In this document: piece after piece, positions 24,189-35,213 of the stretch
Position numbering within the stretch: the first letter of the stretch is position 1
Layout: every line of letters starts with the position of its first letter
DNA from: Paramyrothecium sp. XJ0827
Taxonomy: Eukaryota; Ascomycota; Sordariomycetes; Hypocreales; Stachybotryaceae
Assembly: GCA_020881915.1 (NCBI GenBank)
Contig: JAJFPB010000001.1
Location: forward strand, 620,001-684,000
Direction of reading: 5' to 3'
DNA: 64,000 nt
Notes under the pieces: model-generated
Databases searched by the model: none
What the model was told of the DNA's origin: nothing
Seen by the model: the letters and a program-made list of their open reading frames with translations, nothing else
Position numbers and translations under genes: made by a program

Positions 24189-26102
24189 ATGTTGAGCTCG
24201 TCCGTTCTTTTCTTGTCGCTCCTTTTGGGTTCTTGCCCTTCATCTTTTGCATCTCCTTCTCCCGAGTTTCAGATCCGAGCTCTACCCGACTCCCCTTCTG
24301 GCAACTACTCGCCTATAGTTGTGCCATGCCCGTCGAACCGCCCGAAGATTCGAAGCGCGGCTGCGCTCTCGAAAGAAGAGTCTGACTGGCTCCGACTGCG
24401 AAATGAGGCGATTGTGGATCCGCTCGTGGAATTCTTGGGTCGGGCTTCGATCCAAAACTTTGATCCTCAACGCTTCAAATCGAATGAGAGCTCCGGCTTA
24501 GAAATCCCCCGCATCGGCCTCGCCTTCTCCGGAGGCGGATATCGCGCCCTGATGAATGGAGCTGGCTTCCTCTCAGCAGCAGATAGCCGGACCCGGGGTC
24601 TCCCAGACAATGGTGGCATCCAGGGTCTGCTGCAAGCATCTACATACATCGCAGGACTTTCAGGAGGAAACTGGCTGGTTGGTTCCGTGTACAGCAACAA
24701 TTTCTCGACGGTTCAGGATATTCAGTCCAAGATTTGGAAGTTTGACCGGGACATCTTCAAGGGACCCGAATCAAAGGGAATCTCGTTTCTCAACACGGGC
24801 GAATACTGGGCGCAGATTGCAACACAAGTTGCAGCAAAAGCCGAGGGTTGGGACACATCACTCACTGACTACTGGGGCCGCGCTCTTAGCTACCAGTTGA
24901 TCGACGACGATGAAGGCGGGCCTGCGTACACGTTTTCCTCTATCGCCCGCAGCGATCAGTTCAAGTCGGGCTCGACGCCATTCCCTGTTGTTATCGCCGA
25001 CGGCCGAGCTCCAAACCAAAAGGTGGTCAGCATAAACTCGACCGTGTTCGAATTCAATCCCTTTGAGATGGGGACTTGGGACCCAACCACCTACGCGTTT
25101 GCCCCCCTTCGTTACCTCGGCTCGAACTTCTCGGCGGGTGAAGTCCAGAAGGACGGTCACTGCGTGGAAGGGTTTGACCAAGCTGGCTTCGTCATGGGCA
25201 CATCCTCCACTTTATTCAATCAGTTTCTTCTCCAGAACTTGTCCAGTGTTACTGGTGATCTTCCAGATTTCCTCAATGAAACTCTCTTCAACGTTCTAAA
25301 CGCGCTTGATGAAAGCAGTAATGACGTTGCGCAGTATGCGCCAAACCCGTTCTTGAATTGGGAGCCCTCAACAAACCCAAGCGCCAAGTCGTTTCAACTG
25401 ACGCTTGTTGATGGCGGTGAAGATTTGCAGAACCTACCGCTCCACCCTCTGATCCAACCATACCGAGCCCTGGACGTCATCTTCGCGGTTGATTCCTCAG
25501 CAGACACTGATCATAACTGGCCAAATGGTACAGCTCTTCGCGCAACCTACGAGCGTTCTTTGTCATCCATCTCGAATGGAACACTTTTCCCCGCAGTTCC
25601 GGACGCAGAAACCTTCATCAACTTGGGCCTGAACCGCCGGCCTACATTCTTCGGTTGCGACGCCTCCAACTTCACACTGAAGGATGGTCAGTCAACGCCT
25701 CCTCTCGTTGTCTATATCCCCAATGCTCCTTACGTGGCTGCATCCAATCTCTCGACCTTCGATCCCAAGTACAAGACCGAATTGCGAGATGCCGTCATCT
25801 TGAACGGGTTCAACGCAGCAACACAAGGGAACGGCACGGTTGACTCGGAGTGGCACACCTGTGTTGGGTGCGCTGTCCTATCGCGCACTATGCATCGAGC
25901 GCAGGAAAAGCTGCCCGACGCCTGTAATAGCTGCTTCAGCCGCTACTGTTGGAATGGAACGCTTGATCAGACATCTGTTGATTCATACCAGCCTGCTTTC
26001 ATTCTCGAGGAAATCACAATCGATAGCGGCGCGAACATGGGTAAAAGTGTCAATTGGGTGGCGTGTGCGGCTGCTTTTACGCTTCTGTTGGCAATGGCAT
26101 GA
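24189..26102 (+). CDS. Lysophospholipase / phospholipase B, GPI-type
   Basis: Secreted or wall-anchored enzyme that removes fatty acids from (lyso)phospholipids. Single exon, 637 residues, the usual length for fungal PLB. A signal peptide covers about residues 1-21. The catalytic elements of the cytosolic-PLA2-type fold are present: the SGGGYRAL motif near residue 115 with the oxyanion glycines and arginine, GLSGGNW near 155 with the nucleophilic serine, and VDGGEDLQNLPLHPL near 408 with the catalytic aspartate. Many N-glycosylation sites (for example NFS, NST, NGT, NLS) fit an extracellular protein. The C terminus ends in a hydrophobic stretch (WVACAAAFTLLLAMA) preceded by small residues, as in GPI-anchored members. 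No intron is needed. Role: nutrient lipid use, membrane remodelling or host damage. Confidence 0.96.
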   Translation: MLSSSVLFLSLLLGSCPSSFASPSPEFQIRALPDSPSGNYSPIVVPCPSNRPKIRSAAALSKEESDWLRLRNEAIVDPLVEFLGRASIQNFDPQRFKSNESSGLEIPRIGLAFSGGGYRALMNGAGFLSAADSRTRGLPDNGGIQGLLQASTYIAGLSGGNWLVGSVYSNNFSTVQDIQSKIWKFDRDIFKGPESKGISFLNTGEYWAQIATQVAAKAEGWDTSLTDYWGRALSYQLIDDDEGGPAYTFSSIARSDQFKSGSTPFPVVIADGRAPNQKVVSINSTVFEFNPFEMGTWDPTTYAFAPLRYLGSNFSAGEVQKDGHCVEGFDQAGFVMGTSSTLFNQFLLQNLSSVTGDLPDFLNETLFNVLNALDESSNDVAQYAPNPFLNWEPSTNPSAKSFQLTLVDGGEDLQNLPLHPLIQPYRALDVIFAVDSSADTDHNWPNGTALRATYERSLSSISNGTLFPAVPDAETFINLGLNRRPTFFGCDASNFTLKDGQSTPPLVVYIPNAPYVAASNLSTFDPKYKTELRDAVILNGFNAATQGNGTVDSEWHTCVGCAVLSRTMHRAQEKLPDACNSCFSRYCWNGTLDQTSVDSYQPAFILEEITIDSGANMGKSVNWVACAAAFTLLLAMA

Positions 26103-27141
26103 TCGTCCACGCAAAGCCCAAGAATGAAATTTTTGAGGTGTGGACTTTCGGGAGAAATACAGTATCTTCTTTTTGTGCTTCAATATTTATCCAAAACAGA
26201 TTTTTGCATTTGCATGTTCGGAGAAGATCCTCGTCGAGTAGTGAAGCAATATCGCACATGCGGTAGATTAAACCATGGATCATCACTCATATTTTTAGCA
26301 ATTCTACATTTAGTTGGCATTGCAACAATTTCTTATAAACAAAAATGCTAACAATAGATGCTGGGTAAGAAGGAATCAACATAAGCACATGCTAGCCTAA
26401 AGAAGGAATTTGAAGAAATCCTCAGGATTCTTTATATTCCGCTCTCCTGGTCTTTGTTTCGTCATCTTGGGCATATTCGGGTTTGAGGCGTATTAAACTG
26501 TTATTACGCCTTATTGACTATTGTGATATCCGTCTTTCAGTACGATTACATTGAGCAGGTACTTATCTGGAACGGGAGTCTGCCTAATGCCGCGAGAAGC
26601 TTGCGTTACCTAGGCTCAGTAAATTAGCTGTAGAGGCCAAACTTTCGTCAGTGAAAAATACAGGCGATCGAGGAAACGATAGGGATATATAGGTGCATCT
26701 GTTTCTGACTTTGTAGCTGTGTAGGATCTTAGTCTACTCAATGGGGCCTGGATTAGGGCCATGAGATGCTTGATCGCATTGATAGGGGTTTGTAAATGTT
26801 CTTGGCTACCCGACCCGTGTACGTGCAAATAGGCATGAATCAGAAATATCACAAAAAAAGACGTTTGAACTAGTTTTCTTAAAGCTCTTCGTCCACCCCA
26901 ACGCTGCATGTTGACTGAGTTAGCCATGGCTCTGCAAGGGCGCGAATGGGTCCAGACTACTGTGGAAGTATGACCCTTATTTAGTGGATTTTGGCGAAGA
27001 AAACCAGCCATTCCTCTAACGCCCTCCTAATTACTAATGCGGGGTAGCTGGTCATCGCCTACTCATATCTCGGCCTCCGGCGCCGACGTTGGGGCTCGGC
27101 GTTTCCACCCCTTGTTCTGCTATGTTTTGCTATCACCGGCC
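26103..27141. other. intergenic, no confident gene
   Basis: About 1 kb, AT-rich on the left. A minus-strand open frame at 26616-27011 (131 codons, real ATG, one possible membrane segment) overlaps the presumed promoter of the next regulator and resembles nothing known to me. Confidence 0.5.
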
Positions 27142-29268
27142 ATGCATCCGACGGCCTGCGATCGTTGTCACCGACGCAAGGTCCGTTGCGACAAGGCATT
27201 GCCGCGATGCACGCCGTGTGGAAGAGCCAGTGCCGAGTGCCAGTATATGACGAGCGAGCACCAGGCTCGTCGCAGGAACATCCAGAAGCTTGAGCGCCGT
27301 ATCAGGGACCTTGAGTCCGAAAACCAGTCGCTGGCCTCGAAACTGACCCGCAGCCGCTCTCCATCCCAGATCAATACTGCCTCTAGTCCAGCTCATCGCA
27401 ACTCTCAACCCACAGCTCAGTCCCACCATGGCTCCAACGCACATGGAGGCGGCGCGGTTGCCGAACAAGTGATGCACATGTCGCTAATCGCTGGCGGTAG
27501 CGACCATTTCGTTGGTTCAGCAAGCGGACTGCTGCTTGCGAATCTCTTACAGACATGTCAAACCCCGTCGACCGCCCCGTCAAACACGTACTGGACCGCA
27601 AATACCTCGTCGGGTTCACAATCGCCAGATATAGTTCCGCCATTGCCGCCGAAGAGCGTTGGACGGAAACTGGTTCAGGCGTACTGTAACCATGACTACC
27701 TTTGCTACCCGTACTTGTCAATTGAGAAGCTGCAGCAGTCCTTCGATGCTGTTTACGATATCAATGCCCAGAGCACAGCCTCCGACGACTTCGTGGTTGA
27801 CATGGTCCTCGCCATCGCCACGGCCCAAGTCCACAAGTACAACTGGAACGGGGTCTACGATGCCGAGCTGCATTATAACCGTGCCATGTTGAAGCTGGGG
27901 GACGTCATGGTCTTGGGTGGAATTGACAGGATACAAGCCCTCTTGTTGGTCTGTCAGTACCGCATGGGTTCAACTTCCAAGAACACGACGGCCAGCGTCT
28001 GGCATCTGATCGGGCTCGCTGCCAGAATGTGCTTGGAAATGGGCTTGCATCGCGCCACAACATATCAGAGGCTTGACGGCGACCGCGGACTCCATTCCGA
28101 CATTTCCCGTGATCTTCTGTCCACCAAGCTGAAGAGAAAGTGTTTCTGGAGCCTCGTGGCGCTTGACAGGGTAACGAGTATAGCCCTCGGGCGACCACTA
28201 GCGATCCAATGGGAGGATATTGATGTCGAGCTACCTGGCTCTGAAATATCGGATCAAGGAGTCTCTTCTCACTACCCCACGCCCACATCTCCCCTGGAGA
28301 CCCCAGATGAATCGGAGAGCACAGTGATCTTCGCCCATATCGTTGCCTACCGCGTTCTCTGTGGAAGGATCCTCAACTCCTTGTACCGAAACCCGAAGAA
28401 TGCTGCGCCCTCACGCCGCAACTTTGAGCAGATTAGGGACGAGCTTACAGATGAGCTGAAGGGGTGGGACGCCAGTACCAGCAAGCTTCCACTATTCAGC
28501 GGACATTCATCAGAACATGGCGCAGTCCCTGATTCGTCCTGCTTTCGTTCGGCAGAGTGGTGGAAGCTGTTATATCACAATGCGATGCTCATGCTGTATC
28601 GCCCCTCACCCTGCCTTGCCGATGCGTCCCAAAGCAGCGTCACCTTGCAACGAATCTTTGACTCGGCTCAGGAGGCTATTAATCTGTATGCAAGCCTTCA
28701 CAGGTCAAAGAAGATGAACTACTCGTGGATCACGATGCATTCCGTGTTCAACGCAGGTCTCTCTTACATATACGCATTGAGGAATCATCTGCAGTCTTCA
28801 CAGAACCCGGCGCCGCCGAACGGATCTCGGGCACAACTCCACCCCAGGCCAACCATCACCCAGGTGTTCAACGATACTCGCGCCTGCTCGAAGGTTCTGG
28901 TAGCGGTGTCGGAGCGCTGGGACGCCGCTAAAAATTGCTCAGATCTTTTTGACAGGCTGAGCGATGCAGTCATTTCTGATATTGTCGAGACATCGCGAGC
29001 ACCAGCTCCTGAAGCTGATGCATCTCTTAGCAATCCCCAAAATACTCTCGCAGGAAGCCACTTGACCCCAAGTTCGACAGTCGTTCTCCACGCCACAGAA
29101 GGGTTTTACGACCAGGCCGCGCCGTCCAGTTATATGCACATGACCGTGGACCACACATTCAGGGATTGCTTTGGAGACTTGCAAGACTTGGCTCTTGATG
29201 AATATCACAATGATGCCCTGTCTATGCTGTCGCAGGAATGGTTTTTAGGACTCACTGGGGATATTTGA
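27142..29268 (+). CDS. Zn2Cys6 transcription factor (fungal_trans)
   Basis: Nuclear regulator of 708 residues in one exon. The zinc cluster ACDRCHRRKVRCDKALPRC followed by TPCGRA and ECQY lies at residues 4-33. A basic linker and a coiled coil (KLERRIRDLESENQSLASKL) for dimerisation follow. The fungal_trans domain is marked by SVWHLIGLAARMCLEMGLH, then LKRKCFWSLVALDRVTSIALGR, around residues 290-370. The reading frame extends upstream, but the ATG at 27142 gives the usual short N terminus before the cluster. It lies tail-to-tail with the AtuA-like gene (127 bp apart) and close to the ACS transporter, so it may be the local regulator of both. Its targets might be the CGG-bearing palindromes between those two genes; that is inference. 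Confidence 0.95.
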   Translation: MHPTACDRCHRRKVRCDKALPRCTPCGRASAECQYMTSEHQARRRNIQKLERRIRDLESENQSLASKLTRSRSPSQINTASSPAHRNSQPTAQSHHGSNAHGGGAVAEQVMHMSLIAGGSDHFVGSASGLLLANLLQTCQTPSTAPSNTYWTANTSSGSQSPDIVPPLPPKSVGRKLVQAYCNHDYLCYPYLSIEKLQQSFDAVYDINAQSTASDDFVVDMVLAIATAQVHKYNWNGVYDAELHYNRAMLKLGDVMVLGGIDRIQALLLVCQYRMGSTSKNTTASVWHLIGLAARMCLEMGLHRATTYQRLDGDRGLHSDISRDLLSTKLKRKCFWSLVALDRVTSIALGRPLAIQWEDIDVELPGSEISDQGVSSHYPTPTSPLETPDESESTVIFAHIVAYRVLCGRILNSLYRNPKNAAPSRRNFEQIRDELTDELKGWDASTSKLPLFSGHSSEHGAVPDSSCFRSAEWWKLLYHNAMLMLYRPSPCLADASQSSVTLQRIFDSAQEAINLYASLHRSKKMNYSWITMHSVFNAGLSYIYALRNHLQSSQNPAPPNGSRAQLHPRPTITQVFNDTRACSKVLVAVSERWDAAKNCSDLFDRLSDAVISDIVETSRAPAPEADASLSNPQNTLAGSHLTPSSTVVLHATEGFYDQAAPSSYMHMTVDHTFRDCFGDLQDLALDEYHNDALSMLSQEWFLGLTGDI

Positions 29269-29395
29269 TGGGGAATCCTTCAGTGACAATACCGTCCCAA
29301 ACATGTGGTAAATATCGTGTATCATTTGACAGTCTAGTCATGTATTGTACATTTATTCTAGCCTCTTTTCTGGATCACCGCCTTGCCATGTTGCT

Positions 29396-31268
29396 CTAAA
29401 TAGTCCCTCTCTTGAGGAATCTCAAAGGAATGTCCACATACTTGCTCCGCAGATACTCTGCAACGCCTTTGCCGAGTCCATCCACCCTGTCTGACGAAGC
29501 AATGCCACCATTAAGGTTATCAAGTACACGGCTAAACTGATGTTAGTGCCTGTCACATCAGCGGACGTCGTTTCGATGCTTACAAATGTACAGCCCTCAG
29601 GCCCGGGAACTCAACACGCTCCACGCGCCGCTCCGTATTTCCTTTGAACCAGTCGTCGCCTAGCAGCTGTTTGAACTTGAAGACGCTGAGAAGCGTGCGC
29701 AGCCAGTCGTACTCGTCATCATTGCGAACGAAGAACCCCACGTTGGAGTTGTCGCCCTTGTCACCCGAACGAGCGTGCACGAGCTTTCCAAGTGCCACGA
29801 ACTCAGTCCGGCCGTATCCCAAGAGGTCAACTGGGTTAAGAGTATCTGAGGATGGTCGCACGATTGGGTAGATTCTTGTTTCATGCGGGGGTTCAACCTT
29901 CAGGATTGATCCGTTGCTCATCTCCACTCGGTGGTCAATCACCGACAATGGCATCAGAGCGGGAAACATCTCCATGAATGGCTTTGGAGTCATTGTCCTA
30001 AAGTCCAAGTTCATGTGGTATCCCGGATAGCTCTGCATGCGCAGTGCATAGATAGGGATTTTGAACTTGTGGACGTCAATGTCCTCTTTCCTGCGTGCCT
30101 GCGCAAAGACTCTCAGGAACACGGTGCCGGCTTGTTGCGACTGGGGGTTGGAAGCTGCCGTACCATACAGCTCGATGCTGAGTCTGCTAAAATTGCTGTC
30201 CTTGTAGGCGAACTCAAGCTGCCTCCTCATCATTTCTGCCTTCTCTTGTACATCCAAACCATTGATGTAGAAAGTGGCCTCTGCTTGGAAGCCACCCTTG
30301 GCTGCGACCATGACTTTGGTAGTTGGTGGTGGTGGAAGCCCCTTGACGCCGGTTACGGAAACGCAGTCCCTTGCAACCTCCTCAACAGTAACGCCGGAGA
30401 GGTCGGCTACAACGTCTGGGTTGAGATACATATGACCTTGTAGCTCGTAAAGGAGTTGAGCTGTGACCGTATTCCGAGTGACGTGCCCACCACCCTCACC
30501 GGTCTTGCTGATCTTGCAGCGTCCGAAGCTGTCAACCTCGGCCACAGGAAATGCCAGGTCCACGAGCTCTGGAAGAAACTCTTTGAAGCCGGAAAAGTTG
30601 GCTCCGACGACGTAGGGGCCGCATTCAATCAGGTGAGCTGCTAGAAGAGACCCTGCCAATTCCTCGTAATGGTTCTCTCGCCAGCCATGCCACCATGCGG
30701 CGGCGCCCATCACAGGAGATGCATCTGTGCATCTTCCACAAATGACAATGCTTGCTCCCGCTCTGAGAGCCTGTGTAATGCCCCAACAGCCAATGTATGC
30801 TGTTGCACAACAGGGTGTGAATTCCCAGTCATTTAGTGTCTTCTCCGGGTGATCGAGATGGTTTATGGAGAGAGATTTCCCCGACTCGCTCATGATCAGA
30901 TCGGAGACATCATCTCCTACCACAGCCGCAACGACGGAGTTTCCGTATCCCCGGTCGTGGCACAGTTTTTGGACCTTGCGATACAGCATCTCCGTATTCA
31001 ATGCACCGGCATTCGTGACAACTTTGATGTCTCTCTCCATGATTCCGTCAAGGCACTCCTCAAGCTGCTCGAAGAAGCCATTCTCGTAACCCAGATCCGG
31101 GTCTACTTCTTGTTTGGTAATAGCATTCCAAGCGATATTCATCTCTGACAACCAGTCGCCTGTAATCACATTGACATTGCCTGACCGCACCATGCGCATC
31201 ATGGCGTGGGGGTGGTCGCCAGTGGCACCAGACACATTGCCAATACGGATAGGAGGCTTCTGTAACAT
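29396..31268 (-). CDS. AtuA-like (DUF1446) acyclic-terpene/short-acid utilisation protein
   Basis: Predicted cytosolic protein related to bacterial AtuA of acyclic terpene (citronellol/geraniol) catabolism; the reaction is not established. Exons 31268-29584 and 29531-29396 give 606 residues. The first exon covers the DUF1446 domain, beginning PIRIGNVSGATGDHP, with GDWLSEMNIA, TNAGALN and ICGRCTDASPVMG. The AtuA-like C-terminal part follows, with VHARSGDKGDNSNVGF. The open frame stops at 29580, but a clean GTAAGC...TTTAG intron joins a second exon reading VLDNLNGGIASSDRVDGLGK and ending with DIPLRFLKRGTI, the normal family C terminus. Stopping at 29580 would therefore clip about 45 residues. 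The gene diverges from an ACS-family transporter and ends opposite a Zn2Cys6 regulator, which suggests an uptake-and-catabolism module for an organic acid or terpenoid. Confidence 0.93.
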
Positions 31269-32094
31269 GGTGATGAGCGTAATTTAGGAACAGGAAAGTA
31301 ATAAAAATGGAAGCGAAATGAGTGAATGAAAGTTCTCGATGGACTTGCTAGGTAAATATTGTGTATGTATGGATGAGATTTACCAATGAAATCTCACCAG
31401 TAACGATGAAGCACGGTTGCTTGCAGCTCTTAATTGCCGAACACACGACGATCTCTCCCATCCCCGCCATTAATGGACCCACGTCTGGAAAGCCCGCGTT
31501 TCGGTCTCGGTGGCCGAAACCGGAAACCTTCATTGAATCCTTGCGCGCTACTGTGCACAACCCACTGTTTCTCGGGGTTGGAATTCTCCATCGTCAATGG
31601 TGAGATAGGCCGCATTGAGATACAAACTGTTCTTGCCTCGAGTAAGGGGTTAGAACGTGTGACTGCTCTGTGGCAGTATCTAAACTCAATTACAATGGGC
31701 TCGGCCACGACTAACTCGAGGATGAGACTACCAAACACTTCAACCAGTCACTAGCCGTTGAGCGGACGCTGCGGACTTCGGCGCCGCTGTCCGCACCTCC
31801 ACAACGACTCCACTCAACAAACGTCGGCGATCAATAGCAGCACAAAGATTACAGACTGACGAGTCATTTGTAACCTGCCAAGCAGATTCCCCAGATTACT
31901 GGCAATCCTGCTGTTCGAGGACCATGCTTTTGCGGGGTGGTTGAGCCAGAATACGGGGAAAAGGTGCACATCCTGCGGGGGAATCCCTTTCGTTGGGGTA
32001 TATATATCAACATTACCAACCTTCTCTCTTCAACTACTCAAAGCGACAAGCAATCTGCTCGAGATTCAGTGTCCTACGCTTTCGAGACAGCACC
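31269..32094. promoter_or_regulatory. bidirectional promoter with 24-bp GC-rich palindrome
   Basis: 826-bp region between the divergent AtuA-like and ACS transporter genes. An imperfect 24-bp palindrome occupies 31771-31794: outer arms GCGGAC and GTCCGC are exact, the core CGGCGCCG is exact, and only the two-base joints differ. CGGTGGCCG (CGG, three bases, CCG) lies at 31508-31516. A run TATATATA near 32000 serves the transporter. CGG half-sites suggest a Zn2Cys6 regulator, possibly the one starting at 27142. Confidence 0.65.
31771..31794. promoter_or_regulatory. 24-bp imperfect palindrome, candidate operator
   Basis: Twenty of 24 positions are self-complementary. The CGGCGCCG core sits between GCGGAC and GTCCGC arms. 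About 500 bp upstream of the AtuA-like ATG and 300 bp upstream of the transporter ATG. CGG half-sites fit a Zn2Cys6 regulator. Confidence 0.55.
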
Positions 32095-33662
32095 ATGACT
32101 TCACCCCACCACAAGGCAGAACAACCTTCCGCAGATCTCGAGAAGACTGTATCAACTCATCACGATGATATACTGAAACCAGACTTGGCGCAAGGGCGAG
32201 GAGACTATTCCGGAGCCGCGAAGAAGTCGGACCCTGCTGAGATCAAGCTTGTGAAAAAGCTTGACATTTGGATCATGGTGAGTTAGCTGTTCTTATCAAA
32301 GAAGCAAATGTTCCTGGTGCTGACGGTCGCAAGCCCATCCTCTGGCTTATGTATTGGCTCAACTACCTGGACCGCAACGCCATCACGCTTGCTCGCCTGA
32401 ACGGCTTCGAAGAAGACCTTGGCCTCGTCGGAAGCCAGTACAGCACCGCCGTCTCAATTCTGTTCGTGGGTTACGTGCTGGGTCAGATCCCGAGTAACAT
32501 GATCATTACTCGCGTCCGACCGAGTTGGTACATGGGCATCTGTATGATGGGCTGGGCAGTGGTCAGTGGCCTGACTGCCGTCGCGCACAACTACACCGGC
32601 ATCGTTCTCACGCGGTTCTTCCTCGGTGTCGTCGAGGCGCCATACTATCCCGGTGCTCTTTACATCCTGTCTATTTTCTATACACGCAAAGAAATCGCAA
32701 CCCGAATCTCAATCCTCTACTCTGGCAACATTCTGGCATCGGCGTTTTCTGGATTAATTGCCCTGGGGGTTTTCGAGCTTGACGGAGTTCATGGTATCAA
32801 GGGATGGAGGTGGCTTTTCATCATCCAGGGTGTTGCCACCTTTGTGATTGCCGTGATGGCTTGCTTCATGCTCCCCGACGAACCTCTGACCACGAGATGG
32901 CTTACCCCTGAGGAACGGCAACTTGCCCATGACCGTGTTGCCCGTGACACTGTTGGCCAAGAGAGCAATGTCTCCATGTGGAAGGGCTTGAAGGAGTCCA
33001 TAAAGGACCCCAAGGTCTGGGTCTTTGTCTACATGCAGCACCTACACATTGCGACCAACGGGTTCAAGAACTTCTTTCCCAGCATTGTCAACACACTCGG
33101 CTTCAACCAGACCATCACGCTTGTACTGACCTGCCCGCCGTACCTGATTGCGGGAGTCTTCTCCATTGCCTGGGCAGCCTCTTCAGGTCATTTCAATGAG
33201 CGAACCTGGCATATTACCATCGCCAAGGCTGTCGCGACGTTCGGCTTCGTGCTTGGGTGCGCCACCATGAACGTGGGTGCCCGGTATTTTGCCATGTGCG
33301 TTTTCACAATCGGCACGTACGGTGTCAACTCCATCATTCTTGGCTGGGTCTCGTCGACCTGCGGCCAGACCAAAGAGAAGAAGTCTGCGGCACTGGCCAT
33401 TGCCAATGTCAGTGCCACGCTCAGCTTGATCTGGACTCCGGTAAGTTTCAAGTGCCCACATCACAATCTTCATTTGACTAATATCGCAAAGTATATCTGG
33501 CCAAGTGAATCTGCCCCGCGATACGTCCTGCCCATGGCAGCTAGCGCAGGCATGGCAGTTGCGTGCGCCATGGGCGCGTGGTTCATGCGATGGATGCTCA
33601 TTAGGGAGAACCGAAAGATTAGGCAAACTGATTCGGAGGCGACATTGTTTTACGCGTACTAA
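32095..33662 (+). CDS. MFS transporter, anion:cation symporter (ACS, Dal5-like) family
   Basis: Plasma-membrane uptake transporter for an organic anion, amide or vitamin-like acid. Exons 32095-32277, 32334-33440 and 33492-33662 give 486 residues. A polar N-terminal tail is followed by KLDIWIMPILWLMYWLNYLD, the standard ACS first membrane segment. RNAITLARLNGFEEDLGL, GQIPSNMIITRVRPSWYMG, TRFFLGVVEAPYYPGALY, the central linker LTPEERQLAHDRV and a late SSTCGQTKEKKSAALAIANV loop follow. Twelve membrane segments can be counted. The 51-nt second intron has no stop and is a multiple of three, so retention would insert 17 residues. It diverges from the AtuA-like gene. The substrate cannot be fixed; a compound used by the AtuA-like enzyme is likely. 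Confidence 0.94.
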
Positions 33663-35213
33663 GAGCAAGTATTTTGTTTGGCTATTTAATGAGAGATTGA
33701 GGTCGTCCAGTTCCCTGCATCAACATATAATATGCAACGTTGGTTGGCCAGTCACATTCAAGCGGTCTCAAGCTTTCCTCTGTGTATCAATTTCCCTCGT
33801 ACCAACCAACACGTAGACCAGTCCCCAAGCCGCCATTTTGGTTAGCAAATACCTTCAAGCGTGAGAACTAGCCCGAAATGCTTGTTCTTATTCTCTTCGA
33901 ATATTTGTGTACATTCTTCTCCCAGCACAGCTCACCAGACAAACTGAATACTAGATCATTGCGTCGGTAAAACTGGGGGCGTGGACCAAGCTTCGCTTAC
34001 CCTGTACCATACCAGAATAAATAATGCCACACTCTCAGGATCCTGCCAGCTATCAATAAGCTGGTAAAGAGTAGGCAGCGTAATTTGTTGACCAGTTAGG
34101 GAGAAGCACAGAGGAGATAAGCTCACTGACTAAGAATCCCAAGAGTTAGTGGGAAGCGGAAGCAAGTATATCATTAGCATGATCCTGTCCACCAGAAGCT
34201 TTTGCGGCCCCGACATTTGCAGTTCAAACACCCCCTATTCTTCTTTGCACCTCTTCTTCCAGGCATTCCACGTTGGAGACCTTGTTTCGCCTAGGTTAAA
34301 TCGCCAATACGTATGGTAAGGTAAAAAATGTCCCTTGTATCTTTCTTGGCATGTCAATGCTACTGGCGGTGCTTGGACTCCAGTTGGTTACAAATCAAGA
34401 GCCAGGTGAAGGGTTTGTGGCATAGCCAGCCAGGCTCTACTTGGAGAATTAGCCAGATAAATGTGCTTTCTCTAACGAGAGCTACGAATTGGAAGGAAGA
34501 GCGATGCAATTAAATGACTTTTCCGGACCGCAAAGTCTTGCTACACAAATGTTTCGCACAGGGTTGGCTGTGTGAAGCTGCAACAGCCAATACTGGCACC
34601 GAGCAATCTCTCGAGTGAGGATGCACTGACTCGTTCTGCCCTTGGCTTTTCAGGGGACGCTTGGGTTTTATAACGATAACAAGGCCTCAGCGCAATAGCC
34701 TTCCTCCATGGAATCTACCTCCTGTGGCTGTGCGTGCTTTGTCTACTCCAGATCTCAGTGTCCATGTGGATCCGGAAAGAAAAAAGCATCGACGCTATCG
34801 AAGCGCCACGTGGAGCCCAACTCAGCAATGCACCGGCTAGAACACAGCTGAGCCCCTGGAGCTGCGATATAATGGGTCCTGTCCCCTGTCGCTGGTTCTG
34901 TCGGGTCTGTTACTGCCCACAGGTTGCCGCCGAATAGAGCCTGGTCGACCCTTCAGCTCATGGGGCTCGCATACGCTTAGCCAGTAATTGGAGTCAGCGG
35001 TAATTACGCTCCCCAAAGCAACACGGCCTGGGCCGAACCACCAAAAGGAAATATCGACTATTGACATCTAATACGGGTCCGCCGGGTCAAGCACGAGGGG
35101 GTTATGTTGACACCACAAAATGGCATGTTCTCGGCTCATCATATATACAGCCCGAGGAACCCACGTCATGTCTTCCGCAGCCGCTCGTTAACGCCCATTT
35201 CCACTTCACGAAA
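33663..35213. other. intergenic, no gene seen
   Basis: About 1.55 kb. Only short unsupported open frames are present. A plus-strand ATATATA at about 35141-35147 lies some 70 bp before the next gene. Confidence 0.55.

Noticed and set aside
26616..27011. 131-codon minus-strand open frame with one possible membrane helix
   Set aside because: It overlaps the presumed promoter of the regulator at 27142, matches no family I know, and a chance frame of this size is plausible.
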